10,536 bases of DNA, taken from assembly GCA_021798655.1 (NCBI GenBank), contig JAJZFE010000273.1, positions 1-10,536 of the forward strand, written 5' to 3'. Of this stretch, positions 1-6,721 are shown in pieces (positions within the stretch are counted from its first letter, which is position 1; each line of letters opens with the position of its first letter). The position numbers were made by a program, and so were the translations under genes. The stretch comes from Acidobacteriota bacterium. Lineage in GTDB: Bacteria; Acidobacteriota; Terriglobia; Terriglobales; Acidobacteriaceae. The notes below the pieces were generated by a model, which was given only the letters and a program-made list of their open reading frames with translations, had not been told where the DNA came from and did not search any database.

Positions 1-156
1 GGCGAAGTCATTGGCTATGTGGGACATAGCGGGAGCAGGGTGACCGGGCCGAATCTGCACTATGAGGTGCAGGTGCGAGGGATTCCGGTGAATCCGCACA
101 AGTATCTGCGGACGACCATTGCGCAGTTGGGCGGCGGGGCCGGCGTGGGGCGGTAA
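1..156 (+). CDS. M23-family (LytM-type) peptidase, C-terminal fragment
   Basis: Open from the left edge, this frame gives 51 residues ending at TAA 154-156; the N-terminus lies outside the window. The residues GxVIGYVGHSG, then TGPNLHYEV, then a PVNPHKYL ending match the end of the Peptidase_M23 domain, a zinc-dependent peptidoglycan endopeptidase acting in the cell envelope. In the family the last catalytic motif is HxH within GPHLHYEV. Here the first histidine is asparagine (N18 of the fragment) and the second (H20, a zinc ligand) is kept. By comparison with LytM, where the first histidine of HxH is catalytic, the enzyme may be impaired or act as a non-hydrolytic scaffold. A tail of about 14 residues rich in Gly follows the domain. 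A weak hairpin with a short T run begins 8 bases after the stop. Family assignment is confident; activity is unknown. Confidence 0.85.
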   Translation, partial: GEVIGYVGHSGSRVTGPNLHYEVQVRGIPVNPHKYLRTTIAQLGGGAGVGR

Positions 157-163
157 CACGCTT

Positions 164-186
164 ATCTGGGTTGTTTTCCAGATTTT
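164..186 (+). terminator. Weak hairpin terminator after the M23 gene
   Basis: ATCTGG (164-169) pairs perfectly with CCAGAT (178-183) across an 8-base loop, and three further T follow. It begins 8 bases after the M23 stop codon. A six-pair stem with a short T run is a marginal intrinsic terminator, so this is a plausible assignment only. Confidence 0.4.
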
Positions 187-190
187 CAGT

Positions 191-254
191 ACACTCTCAG
201 CGCAATCCTGGGTTGCAATTCAACACTCTCAGCACGGTTCTGGGTTGTGCGGAT
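191..254 (+). repeat. Two-copy direct repeat, 32-base period
   Basis: The string ACACTCTCAGC starts at 191 and again at 223. Each is followed by a variable few bases and then CTGGGTTG (208-215 and 240-247). A further CTGGGTTG lies at 166-173, inside the hairpin after the M23 gene. No coding function is apparent; it looks like a degenerate tandem duplication. Confidence 0.6.
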
Positions 255-326
255 TTTGTGCGCGGCATTTTCTGGTGGGGTAGGGAAAACGAGCAACGGC
301 GAAGCCTGAAAATAGAGGGGGGCTCT

Positions 327-664
327 CCACGGCCAAACGAGGGGCCGTTTGGCTGCGGCTGGGGTCTACAACCGATTGTCCTCAGGTGTAGTCGCCGGTC
401 CAAGCAGCAGGTTCCTCGCTGCGCTCGGAATGACAGACAGAGAGGCAAAGGCTACCGAGCAAAGGCAACTGCAAAGGCCAATACGGAGATCCTTCGCTTC
501 GCTCTGGATGACGGGGAGAAACAGACAACAGCGACGGCGACGGCAAGGGCAAGAGCAGAAGCAGATTCCTTCGCTGCGCTGCGGAATGACAACCAAAAAG
601 GCAAAGGCAAAGGCAAAGGCAAAGGCAAAAGCAAAAGCAAAAGCAAAGGCAAAGGCAAGGGCCA
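327..664 (+). repeat. Repeat mosaic 1: three hairpin modules plus hexamer array
   Basis: This fills most of the 518-base gap between the convergent ends of the M23 gene and the sugar-binding lipoprotein gene. Module a (406-435) has stem TTCC 412-415 / GGAA 427-430 followed by TGAC. Module b (485-514) has ATCC 489-492 / GGAT 506-509. Module c (561-598) has TTCC 566-569 / GGAA 583-586. Spacers are AAGGCAAC, GGCAAG and AGCAGA runs. From about 596 to 660 there is an array of AAGGCA units, with AAAGCA variants in the middle, ending about 12 bases from the lipoprotein stop codon. Neither GGCAAA nor its complement TTTGCC contains a stop in any frame, so the long open frames here (Lys-Ala, Gly-Lys, Leu-Pro repeats) are artefacts. 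No real gene is seen between 157 and 674. Confidence 0.85.
332..353. other. Inverted repeat, GCCAAACG / CGTTTGGC
   Basis: Perfect 8-base arms at 332-339 and 346-353 flank a 6-base loop. It sits just after a GGGGGGCTCTCCAC string (327-340, overlapping the left arm) that resembles the start of modules near 2791 and 9398, so it is probably part of the repeat mosaic and not a gene-specific terminator; no T run follows. Confidence 0.5.
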
Positions 665-674
665 GTGCAGGGGG

Positions 675-1679
675 CTAGTTTGCTCCCGCGGCTTTGGCGT
701 TGGCGAGGTAGAGGTCTACGTTGACTTTGTCGACCAGGGCGGTGCCGGTGTCGACGAAGACGGGGTAGGGGGCGAAGGCGTCGACGGTGTAGTTGCTCTT
801 AAATGCTTTGGGCGGGTACTGGTGGACTTCGGCGAGGGCCTTGAGGCCGACGTATCCCATGGTGAAGGGCTTCTGCGAGACGGTGGCCTCGATCACGCCG
901 CTCTGAATGAGTTGGAGGGTCTCTTTGTCAACGTCCATGGCGATGAGGGTGCGGTCAGTGGCGTGGGCACGCTGGAGGACTTCGGCGACAGCTTTGGCGG
1001 AGGCTGATTCGAGACAGACGAAGGCGTCGATTTTGTCGGGGCCGGTTTTGGCGAGGTAGGACTGGGCGGCGTCGAAGGCGTTGCCGGCGTCGCCTTTGAT
1101 GTCGATGACGTCGATGATCTTGATGCCGGGATGGCCGGAGATCTCGTCCTCGTAGCCTTCGAGGCGGTCGGCGAGGTTGGGCTGGCCGGGATAGGTGAAG
1201 AAGACGACATTGCCTTTGTCGCCTAGCTTCTCGACGAGGCGCTTGCCGCCGAGGCGGCCGGCGGCGATGTTGTTGGTTCCGATGAAGAAGAGGCGGGAGC
1301 TGGTGGGAGCGTCGGAGTCGACGGTGATGACGGGGATGCCGGCGGCGATGGCGGAGTTGATGTCCTGGCGGAAGAGTGCGGCATCGGCAACGGAGACGAG
1401 GATTCCGGCGGGCTTGCGGGCGACGGCTTCGCGGAAGGCGGCGAGTTCGGCCTGGGGATCGAATTTGTCGGGGCCGTTGAGGACGGTGGTGACGCCGTAC
1501 TCGGCGCCTGCGCGATCAAAGCCAGAGTCGACGGTCTGCCAGTAGGGAAGCTTGAGGTTGTTGGCTACGAGGACGTAGCTTTCAGACTTGGAGTGGGACT
1601 GGCAGCCGGTGGTGGCAAGCAAGAAGAAGGCAACGGAGAAGAGGGCAAGCTGTGATTTCACGCTTCGCATGGGATACAC
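675..1679 (-). CDS. Sugar ABC transporter substrate-binding lipoprotein (ribose/RbsB type)
   Basis: About 334 residues, the usual length for the Peripla_BP_4 family that delivers sugars such as ribose or galactose to an ABC importer. The N-terminus has a short basic segment, a hydrophobic stretch and LLATTGC, giving a lipobox with lipidated Cys, so it is probably anchored outside the inner membrane. The mature part follows the two-lobe pattern: YVLVANNLKLPYWQ with GF..A...G near the start, AGILVSVADA, AGIPVITVDSDAP, then FIGTNN..AGRLGG, a DR..GYED segment and AFVCLESASAKAVAEVL. Start choice: AAGGA (1685-1689) is 5 bases before GTG at 1679, 2 before GTG at 1682 and 14 before ATG at 1670; the signal peptide fits all three, and GTG 1679 has the best spacing. 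No permease or ATPase gene is in the window, so it is an orphan here. The ligand cannot be read from sequence. Confidence 0.88.
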   Translation of the reverse strand: MYPMRSVKSQLALFSVAFFLLATTGCQSHSKSESYVLVANNLKLPYWQTVDSGFDRAGAEYGVTTVLNGPDKFDPQAELAAFREAVARKPAGILVSVADAALFRQDINSAIAAGIPVITVDSDAPTSSRLFFIGTNNIAAGRLGGKRLVEKLGDKGNVVFFTYPGQPNLADRLEGYEDEISGHPGIKIIDVIDIKGDAGNAFDAAQSYLAKTGPDKIDAFVCLESASAKAVAEVLQRAHATDRTLIAMDVDKETLQLIQSGVIEATVSQKPFTMGYVGLKALAEVHQYPPKAFKSNYTVDAFAPYPVFVDTGTALVDKVNVDLYLANAKAAGAN

Positions 1680-1770
1680 CACCGTCCTTAAGATAAGTTC
1701 ATGGGGCCGCGATTCGTTCAGGGCGGTGGATATTTCCAGACAGACCTTTGCGATGCGGTCCGACGCCGAA

Positions 1771-1800
1771 GTTATACTCCTACCGTTCTTTGAGATGCAA
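1771..1800 (-). promoter_or_regulatory. Possible sigma-70 promoter of the sugar-binding lipoprotein gene
   Basis: On the minus strand TTGCAT (1800-1795) is followed after 18 bases by TATAAC (1776-1771). This is the most AT-rich part of the 155-base gap between this gene and the 3' end of its upstream neighbour. It would give a leader of roughly 85 bases. It matches the consensus only moderately (3/6 and 5/6). Confidence 0.35.
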
Positions 1801-1834
1801 GCGTGCGGGGACGCGGAGGTAAGGGGTATGGCGA

Positions 1835-2353
1835 TTACCGGGAATCGAGTGCGATATGGTGGGCGGCGGTGGAGAGTTGCTGGAAGAGAGCGGGGGTGAG
1901 GGGGGAGTGGGTGTGCCAGCGGAGGTTGCCGGAGCGGTCGACGAGGAGGATGTAGGCGGCGTCGGCGGCGGAGGGGGAGAAGTAGGCGAATTGCTTCCAG
2001 GCGGCTTCGTTGGTGGTGATGGGGAGGAAGTGGGGCTTGAGGATGTCGGGGACCTGTTTGCGGATGCCGCGGAGGATGAGGGGGCGGACGAAGTCGGGGG
2101 CGTCCTGGAGGAAGGGCATGTCGTAGTAGGCGATGGAGGAAGAGGTGGCGAGGGTGGCGCGGATGGACTTCTCCCAGGCGGTGGAGGGGTCGGAGGAGGC
2201 GTGGGTGAAGCCGAGGATGAGGATGGTGGCGGGAGCGGTGAGGTCGCGGGGGAGCGTGACGGGGTGGCCGTCGAGTGCGGTGGCGGTGGTGGCGGGGAGG
2301 GTCGCCGCAGAGGCGGGGAGAAAGAGTGCGAGGAGAAGCAGGCAGGTCTTCAT
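1835..2353 (-). CDS. Secreted cysteine-less thioredoxin-fold protein (SCO/Atp10-like)
   Basis: 172 residues starting MKTCLLLLALFLPASA, a clear signal peptide with cleavage likely after residue 16, so an exported protein. The segment ILILGFTH at 44-51 resembles the strand and loop of SCO/TlpA-type proteins just before their CxxxC or CxxC. Here ASSDPS follows, so both positions that would be cysteine in SCO (about 52 and 56) are Ala and Pro. The only Cys in the protein is residue 4, inside the signal peptide. The C-terminal part has AAYILLVDRSGNLRWHTHSPLTPALFQQL, which recalls the ending of the Atp10 family (a chaperone for F1Fo ATP synthase assembly in mitochondria) and of AhpC/TSA folds. Thiol chemistry is excluded by sequence; a binding or chaperone role is only inference. 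No good Shine-Dalgarno precedes the ATG. It is separated from its neighbours by about 150 and 500 bases, so it is probably monocistronic. Confidence 0.65.
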   Translation of the reverse strand: MKTCLLLLALFLPASAATLPATTATALDGHPVTLPRDLTAPATILILGFTHASSDPSTAWEKSIRATLATSSSIAYYDMPFLQDAPDFVRPLILRGIRKQVPDILKPHFLPITTNEAAWKQFAYFSPSAADAAYILLVDRSGNLRWHTHSPLTPALFQQLSTAAHHIALDSR

Positions 2354-2469
2354 GGTTGCTGGTGAGACGTTGAGGAGGAGATTTGGACGCCGAGGTTTTT
2401 AGCGGGATGGATGAGGTGAAGGTTTTGCGGGGGTTGTTGCGTGAGGGTGCGCGTGGGGGGGGTAGCTTT

Positions 2470-2832
2470 TAGCGAAGGCGAGAGCAAGAGCAAGAGCAAG
2501 AGCAAAGGCAAGAGCAAGAGCAAAGGCAAAGGCAAAGGCAAAGGCAAAGGCAAGAGCAAAGGCAAAGGCAATACGGAGATCCTTCGCTTCGCTCTGGATG
2601 ACGGCGAAAAACGGGCAACGGCAACGGCAACAGCAACAGCAAGGGCAAGGGCAAGAGCAAAGGCAAAAGAAGAAGCAGATCCCTGCGGGATGACAACCAA
2701 AAGGGCAAAGGCAAAGGCAAAGGCAAAGGCAAAGGCAAAGGCAAAGGCAAAGGCAAAGGCGAGGGCAATGGCAACGGGAAGGGCAAAGGCAGGGGGCTCT
2801 CCAATGTGGTTCGCTCCGGTGGAGATGACGGA
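2470..2832 (+). repeat. Repeat mosaic 2: hexamer arrays with three hairpin modules
   Basis: This fills most of the gap between the SCO/Atp10-like gene and the sugar dehydrogenase (2354-2851). A run of AGAGCA and AAGGCA units covers about 2480-2572. Module b (2575-2604) has ATCC 2579-2582 / GGAT 2596-2599 and TGACGG. Module d (2674-2698) has ATCCC 2679-2683 / GGGAT 2687-2691 around a 3-base loop. A second array of AAGGCA units runs about 2700-2765. The last module (2791-2831) has TCTCCA 2798-2803 / TGGAGA 2820-2825 followed by TGACGG, and ends 20 bases before the dehydrogenase stop. The 110 bases from 2354 to 2469 hold no recognisable gene and should contain the promoter of the SCO/Atp10-like gene, but no clear -35/-10 pair was found. 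Confidence 0.85.
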
Positions 2833-2851
2833 GTGTGGGGAGAGGGGCTGG

Positions 2852-4282
2852 TTATTTGTGGACGAAGGTGATGTGCCAGATGGAGCGGCTGCCGTCGTCG
2901 GTGACGAAGAGGCTGCCGTCGCTGGCGATGGTAAGGCCGGCGGGACGGCCCCAGACCTGGCCGTCGGAGGTGACGAAGCCGGTGAGGAAGTCGGCGTATT
3001 CGCCGGTGGCGTGGCCGCCGACGATGGGGATGGTGATGACTTCGTAGCCGACGCCGCGGGTGCCAGTCGAACTGCCGTGCTCGGCGGCGAAGGCGATGCC
3101 GTCGTACTGGGGTGGGAAGGCGTTGGGCATTTTGGAGGCGGAGGCCGGGTCGGGGTAGAAGGTCATCTCAAAGGAGGCCATGCGGGGCTGGAGGAGGACG
3201 TCGGGGGCGTGGACTTTGCTGGCGAGATCGACGTGGCTGCAGGCTTCGGCCTGGGCGACGGTGAGGGGTTTGGCGAGGCCGGGGTTGGGGCCGGTGCCGT
3301 TGGCGCAGGGGAGGGAGAGGCGGGTGTCCTGATGGCCGCCGACGGAGTACCAGGGCCAGCCGAAGAAGCTGCCCCAGGGGACGCTGGTGATGTAGTCGGG
3401 GACGGGCGGATGGGGTGAGTGGTCGAGGGAGGAGGGTAAGCCGAGGAGGGGGCCGGTGGGGCGGTCGAGTGCGGTGGTGGAACACCAGAGGGAGCCGGAG
3501 ATGGGGTCGATGGCCTCACCGACACAGTTGTGGAGGCCGGAGGCGTAGACTTGGATGGACTTGCCGTCGGGGGTGACCTGGAGGATGGTGGCGCGGCGGA
3601 ACTCGCGGGGATGGGTGTCGGGGTTGTGGAGGCTGGAGCCGGAGCCGACGGAGACGAGGAGATATTTGCCGTCGCGGGTGAAGATGATGTCGTGGGTCCA
3701 GCGGTCGGTGCCCTTGAGTGTGTGGCCGCCGGGGAGCGTGGCGAGGATGGTCTGGGGCGGGGCGGTGGCGTGGAGGTCGCCGGAGTGGTAGGGGAAGCGG
3801 AGGATGGAGGAGGCGGTGGCGACGTAGACCCACTGGGGGTTGGGGCCGGAGGGGTAGAAGGCGATGCCGAAGGGGTGATCGAGGCCGGTGGCGAAGGGCT
3901 GGATGAGGGCGGCTTTGCCGCTGGGCGCGACGCCGCGGAGAAGGACGATCATGCCGGCACCGGTGTCGGAGAGGAAGAGGTCGCCGTTGGGGGCGGTGAG
4001 GATGAAGCGGGGGAGGGTGAAGGTGGCGTCGCCGCCGGCGTAGAGAGTGACGTCAAAGCCGGCGGGGGCGACGGGCCAGGCGGTGAGGGGGCGCGGGATG
4101 AGATGCGTGCCGGTGGTGGGCTGGGGAGGCTGGGGTGCGGCGAGGTCGGCGAGGGTGATCTTGTGGCGCAGGCCGGGATGCTGCTGGGTGGCGTCGGTGA
4201 AGGCGGAGGGGCCGGTGAGGAGGGGCTGCTGGGCAAGGGCCGTCGTGGAGAGGAGAGCGACGGCGAGTAGGGTGGTACGCAT
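2852..4282 (-). CDS. Secreted PQQ-type sugar (sorbosone) dehydrogenase, beta-propeller
   Basis: 476 residues. MRTTLLAVALLSTTALAQ is a signal peptide, so the protein is periplasmic or secreted. The rest follows the six-bladed propeller of the soluble glucose/L-sorbosone dehydrogenase family (COG2133), which oxidises sugars with PQQ. Repeated blade motifs are visible: LPRFILTAPNGDLFLSDTG (90-108), HPFGIAFYPSG (136-146), THDIIFTRDGKYLLVSVGSGSS (196-217), GLHNCVGEAIDPISGSLW (249-266), YDGIAFAAEHGS (393-404) and RPAGLTIASDGSLFVTDDGSRSIW (446-469). H197 lies where soluble glucose dehydrogenase has its catalytic His144. The GLRN-type motif, whose Arg helps hold PQQ in that enzyme, reads GLHN here (H251), so cofactor or substrate preference may differ. 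No PQQ biosynthesis gene is in the window. It is a single unit, with repeats on both sides. Confidence 0.85.
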   Translation of the reverse strand: MRTTLLAVALLSTTALAQQPLLTGPSAFTDATQQHPGLRHKITLADLAAPQPPQPTTGTHLIPRPLTAWPVAPAGFDVTLYAGGDATFTLPRFILTAPNGDLFLSDTGAGMIVLLRGVAPSGKAALIQPFATGLDHPFGIAFYPSGPNPQWVYVATASSILRFPYHSGDLHATAPPQTILATLPGGHTLKGTDRWTHDIIFTRDGKYLLVSVGSGSSLHNPDTHPREFRRATILQVTPDGKSIQVYASGLHNCVGEAIDPISGSLWCSTTALDRPTGPLLGLPSSLDHSPHPPVPDYITSVPWGSFFGWPWYSVGGHQDTRLSLPCANGTGPNPGLAKPLTVAQAEACSHVDLASKVHAPDVLLQPRMASFEMTFYPDPASASKMPNAFPPQYDGIAFAAEHGSSTGTRGVGYEVITIPIVGGHATGEYADFLTGFVTSDGQVWGRPAGLTIASDGSLFVTDDGSRSIWHITFVHK

Positions 4283-4288
4283 GGGTTT

Positions 4289-4294
4289 AGTGTA
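4289..4294 (-). promoter_or_regulatory. Possible -10 element close to the dehydrogenase ATG (leaderless start)
   Basis: Read on the minus strand, TACACT (4294-4289) ends 6 bases before the ATG at 4282, and no Shine-Dalgarno is visible. This arrangement would place transcription start at or next to the start codon. No recognisable -35 lies 16-18 bases upstream, so the assignment is tentative. Confidence 0.25.
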
Positions 4295-4327
4295 CCGGGT
4301 GGGTGTGAGCGCCGCCTGGCGGGCAGG

Positions 4328-4520
4328 GATTTGGTTCGGCGCTTCGCTCCGGTCGAGATGACGAAGTATGGGGAGGGGAGAAGCAGGTTCTTCGCTGCGC
4401 TCAGAATGACAAGCAGAAAGGCAAAAGCAAGGACAGAAGCAGATCCCTGCGGGATGACAACAAGAAAGGCAAAGGCAAAGGCAACGGCAACGGCAAGAGC
4501 AAAGGCAACGGCAACGGTCT
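4328..4520 (+). repeat. Repeat mosaic 3: three hairpin modules plus hexamers
   Basis: This lies between the 5' end of the dehydrogenase gene and the 3' end of the next minus-strand gene. The first module (about 4331-4363) carries CGCTTCGCTCCGGTCGAGATGACG. The second (4382-4420) has TTCT 4388-4391 / AGAA 4403-4406 and TGAC. The third (4437-4465) has ATCCC 4443-4447 / GGGAT 4451-4455. AAGGCA and AACGGC hexamers follow to about 4517, ending within 10 bases of the stop codon at 4524-4526, so the array forms the immediate 3' untranslated region of that gene. Confidence 0.82.
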
Positions 4521-4523
4521 GGG

Positions 4524-5582
4524 TTAGGGGTGGGATGGGGAGGGGGTGGTTAGGGGGGAGAGGGCGGGGTTGTGGGCGGTGGTGAGGGCTTTGAGCTGGT
4601 CGAGGCTGGCGGTGGCGTTGAGCTGGGCGCGGCTGTCGTGGGCGGTGAGGGTGATGGAGTCGAGGATGGCGCGGATGGCGTCGGCGGAGGGAGGCGGGGG
4701 CTGCGGGAGAGCGGAGCTGAGGCCGCGCAGGATGCTGAGGATGGTGGTGAGGGTGTCGACGGTGCGCTGGGCGGCGGTGGGGTCGGGTGCGAACTCGATG
4801 ACGCGGAGGTGGACGGCGCCGCCGGAGAGGACGCGGGCGGCGGGAGTGTAGCGGAGGCTGGCGACGAGGTCGGTGTCGACGGGGAGGGGTAGCTGGAGGC
4901 CGAGGACGGAGATGAGGCTGGGATCGCCGCTGGCCTGGGTGTAATCGCCGAAGGGAAGGCCGATGTGGCCGATGCCCCAGGCTTCGGAGAGGATGGGGAC
5001 GTCGTGGAAGCGGGCGGCGAGGAGGGAGGAGCCGGAGGTGGGGAGGGCGCCGGCACGGAAGCGGTCGAGTATGGAGTGGATCTGCTCGGGGGTGGGGGTG
5101 TTGGATGCGGCGATGACGTCGTAGCCGAGCTGGGCGATGCGGAGATGGCGGCCGTCGATGGGGACGGTGTAGATGGTGCGGCCGATGTAGGTCTCCTGCG
5201 AGGAGGCGATGGAGTGGAGGTAGGCGGCGAGGCGGACGCCGTCGAAGCGGCCAATGAAGACCTCGGAGTAGGCGACGGGACCGTTGGGGCCGCTGGGGTC
5301 GGGCATGCGGTGGAGGGCGAGGGCGACGGAGTCGAGGTCGCGCTCGGGGAGGATGCCGGTGGCGTCGATGAAGTGCTGGAAGTCCGGAGAGCGCTCGATG
5401 GGGGCCTGGTCGAAGCGGGTGACGGAGCGGATGGACTTGAGGTTGAGGTAGACGATGGCGTCGGACTCGGGGAGCAGACGCGCGGCTTCGGGCGGAGCTT
5501 TGGCGCGGAGATAGAACATGACGCCGAGAACGACGAGGAGGAGGACTGCGATGAGCAGCGGGATCAGCGTGCGTTTGCGCAT
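4524..5582 (-). CDS. Membrane-anchored protein of unknown function
   Basis: About 352 residues from the chosen ATG. The start MRKRTLIPLLIAVLLLVVLGVMFYLRAK is basic and then a single hydrophobic helix, a signal anchor placing the remainder outside the inner membrane. The body begins PPEAARLLPESDAIVYLNLKSIR, which recalls the start of proteins in which lipid-anchored or membrane-anchored domains report 'E(S/A)D..VYLN' (DUF3352-like), a resemblance too weak to name. No catalytic motif is seen. The last 50 residues are rich in Pro, Ser, Thr and Ala. An upstream in-frame ATG at 5636 would add 18 residues (MRSPATYAISSRHPHTIT) before the membrane helix; neither start has a Shine-Dalgarno, and 5582 was chosen because it puts the basic residues directly before the helix. 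Coding is supported by codon-position composition and a full-length open frame, while the 575-residue overlapping frame is Arg/Pro/His-rich nonsense. Confidence 0.7.
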   Translation of the reverse strand: MRKRTLIPLLIAVLLLVVLGVMFYLRAKAPPEAARLLPESDAIVYLNLKSIRSVTRFDQAPIERSPDFQHFIDATGILPERDLDSVALALHRMPDPSGPNGPVAYSEVFIGRFDGVRLAAYLHSIASSQETYIGRTIYTVPIDGRHLRIAQLGYDVIAASNTPTPEQIHSILDRFRAGALPTSGSSLLAARFHDVPILSEAWGIGHIGLPFGDYTQASGDPSLISVLGLQLPLPVDTDLVASLRYTPAARVLSGGAVHLRVIEFAPDPTAAQRTVDTLTTILSILRGLSSALPQPPPPSADAIRAILDSITLTAHDSRAQLNATASLDQLKALTTAHNPALSPLTTPSPSHP

Positions 5583-5730
5583 GGTGATGGTGTGTGGGTG
5601 GCGGGATGAGATGGCGTAGGTGGCGGGGGAACGCATGCTCGGGGGACGGCCGTGTCCATGCGACCCATGCTACCACTGTGGGTGGGGGCGGGGTTGGAAG
5701 ATTCGGAGCCTCGGGGATCTCTGGTGGGTG

Positions 5731-5850
5731 GGCATTCCCTCAGGGGCTAAAGCCCGGCATTCTCTTCGGCCTGTTACGGCGGGGCTGAAGCGCCGCCCCT
5801 TCAAAGCGCCGCCCCTTCTTCAAAGCGCGGCTCATTCAAGGCGCCGCCTT
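5731..5850. repeat. Second repeat type: GGGGCTAAAGCCC element and 16-base tandem units
   Basis: In the 281-base gap upstream of the membrane protein gene lies a string with GGGC (5744-5747) and GCCC (5752-5755) around TAAA. It is followed by AAGCGCCGCCCCTTC at 5788-5802 and again at 5804-5818 (period 16), with a degenerate third copy from about 5823. This is unlike the GGCAAA/TGAC modules. GGGGCTAAAGCCC-type palindromes are common intergenic repeats in Acidobacteriota. The element ends 14 bases from the ric stop codon, so it may fold as a 3' hairpin for ric. Positions 5583-5730 show no gene. Confidence 0.6.
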
Positions 5851-5863
5851 GTGTCGGGATTTC

Positions 5864-6652
5864 CTAGTTGGTGGCGCAGGTGGAGGCTTCGAGGAGGAGG
5901 GCGCGAGGGTAGAGGACCTCAGCTTCGAGAGCGATGTGGAGGCGGAGGTGTTCGTCGAACTCGCGGATGCCGTCGTAGAGGGCGCGGAAGCTTGGGCAGG
6001 CGGTGGGGGGTGGGGCGAAGTTCCGGGTGAGCTGGCGGAACTGGTCGAGCAGGGCGGTGGCTTCGTCGTGCTCGGCGGAGATGAGGGCGAGGGGAGTGGC
6101 GAGAAAGCCGCAGTAACTGGCGGGAGGGGTCTCGCCGGAGTGGTGGGAGCGGTCGATGGAATGCTCGAGGGCGACGATGTAGGGGAAGATGAGCGACTCC
6201 TCCTTGGGGAAGTGGTCGTTGAGGTCGAGCTCGAGGAGAGAGAGTGCGGCGTGGAGGGCGACGAGCTCGGGGTGGGTGGTGCCGTGGCGGGTGGAGACTT
6301 TTTCGGCGAGATGGATGAGCCGGGGGAGCTCGCGGCGGATGTAGGTGTGGTGATGGGCGCGGATGTGGGAGCAGAGGAGTTCGAGGGAGGCCTGGGCCCA
6401 GTCGGGTGAGGGGAGGGATGGCTGGTTGGCGGCGAGGTCGAGTTCGGCGAGGACGGCGGCGAGGTCGAGATGGGACTGGGCGCAGATGTCGGCGAGAGAC
6501 TGGTTGCCGCCACAGCAGTAGTCGATGCCGAGGCGCTCGAAGACACGGACGGAGGTGGGCTGCTGGAGCGCGATCTGGCGAACGGTCTGGGCCGGTGATG
6601 CGGCGGTGGGCGGGGCGCTGGTCTGGGACGTGGACTGGGGTGCGGACGACAT
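5864..6652 (-). CDS. ric: Iron-sulfur cluster repair di-iron protein (RIC/YtfE/ScdA)
   Basis: 262 residues; typical family members are about 220-250. The protein is a cytoplasmic di-iron protein that restores Fe-S clusters damaged by nitric oxide or oxidants. After an Ala/Pro/Ser/Thr-rich leader (1-22) comes the ScdA N-terminal domain with GIDYCCGGNQSL (42-53; Cys46-Cys47). The hemerythrin-like domain then shows all expected ligands: RAHHHTY (H101), HFPKEESLIFP (H147, E151), ISAEHDEA (H195), and HLRLHIALEAEVLYPR (H239, E243), lining up with E. coli YtfE H84, H129/E133, H160 and H204/E208. The ATG at 6652 is preceded by GAGGGAG (6667-6661) at 8 bases. It diverges from hcp across a 191-base gap holding a CRP-type operator, which fits joint control in nitrosative stress. 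The overlapping 277-residue frame is a Ser/Pro shadow. Confidence 0.95.
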   Translation of the reverse strand: MSSAPQSTSQTSAPPTAASPAQTVRQIALQQPTSVRVFERLGIDYCCGGNQSLADICAQSHLDLAAVLAELDLAANQPSLPSPDWAQASLELLCSHIRAHHHTYIRRELPRLIHLAEKVSTRHGTTHPELVALHAALSLLELDLNDHFPKEESLIFPYIVALEHSIDRSHHSGETPPASYCGFLATPLALISAEHDEATALLDQFRQLTRNFAPPPTACPSFRALYDGIREFDEHLRLHIALEAEVLYPRALLLEASTCATN

Positions 6653-6700
6653 GGTGAAGACTCCCTCATTGTGACCTTAGAGTGAGCTGGAGAACGGCGC

Positions 6701-6716
6701 TGCGATTTGAATCACA
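6701..6716. promoter_or_regulatory. CRP/FNR-family operator between ric and hcp
   Basis: TGCGA (6701-6705), six bases, TCACA (6712-6716): one mismatch from the CRP-type palindrome TGTGA-N6-TCACA. Centred at 6708.5, it lies 41.5-42.5 bases from plausible start sites in both directions. For hcp, TGAAAT (6739-6744) could serve as -10 with start near 6751; for ric, TAAGGT (6679-6674 on the minus strand) could serve as -10 with start near 6667. That is the class II activator position. The nearby Crp/Fnr gene has the matching recognition helix. Binding is inferred. Confidence 0.6.
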
Positions 6717-6721
6717 TGAAA

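Noticed and set aside
171..1007. 278-residue plus-strand frame
   Set aside because: It crosses repeat mosaic 1 and then runs antisense to the sugar-binding lipoprotein; no family resemblance.
406..2831. CRISPR array
   Set aside because: The repeats are short modules of several types with spacers made of hexamer repeats, not unique spacers of uniform length; there are no cas genes.
2441..3418. 325-residue plus-strand frame with Lys-Ala and Gly-rich sequence
   Set aside because: The first part is the translated hexamer array and the rest is antisense to the PQQ-type dehydrogenase.
3949..5676. 575-residue open frame on the minus strand
   Set aside because: It overlaps the dehydrogenase start and the whole membrane protein in another frame and reads through repeat mosaic 3. 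The composition is low-complexity Arg/Pro/Ser.
5836..6669. 277-residue Ser/Pro-rich minus-strand frame over ric
   Set aside because: Same strand, different frame. The 262-residue frame has all RIC metal ligands and a Shine-Dalgarno, so this one is a shadow.
6709..6720. FNR/DNR box TTGAA-N4-ATGAA at about 6707-6720
   Set aside because: It matches TTGAT-N4-ATCAA at 8 of 10 positions, but its arms are not complementary and it overlaps the better TGCGA-N6-TCACA site, which fits the regulator's Arg-containing helix.
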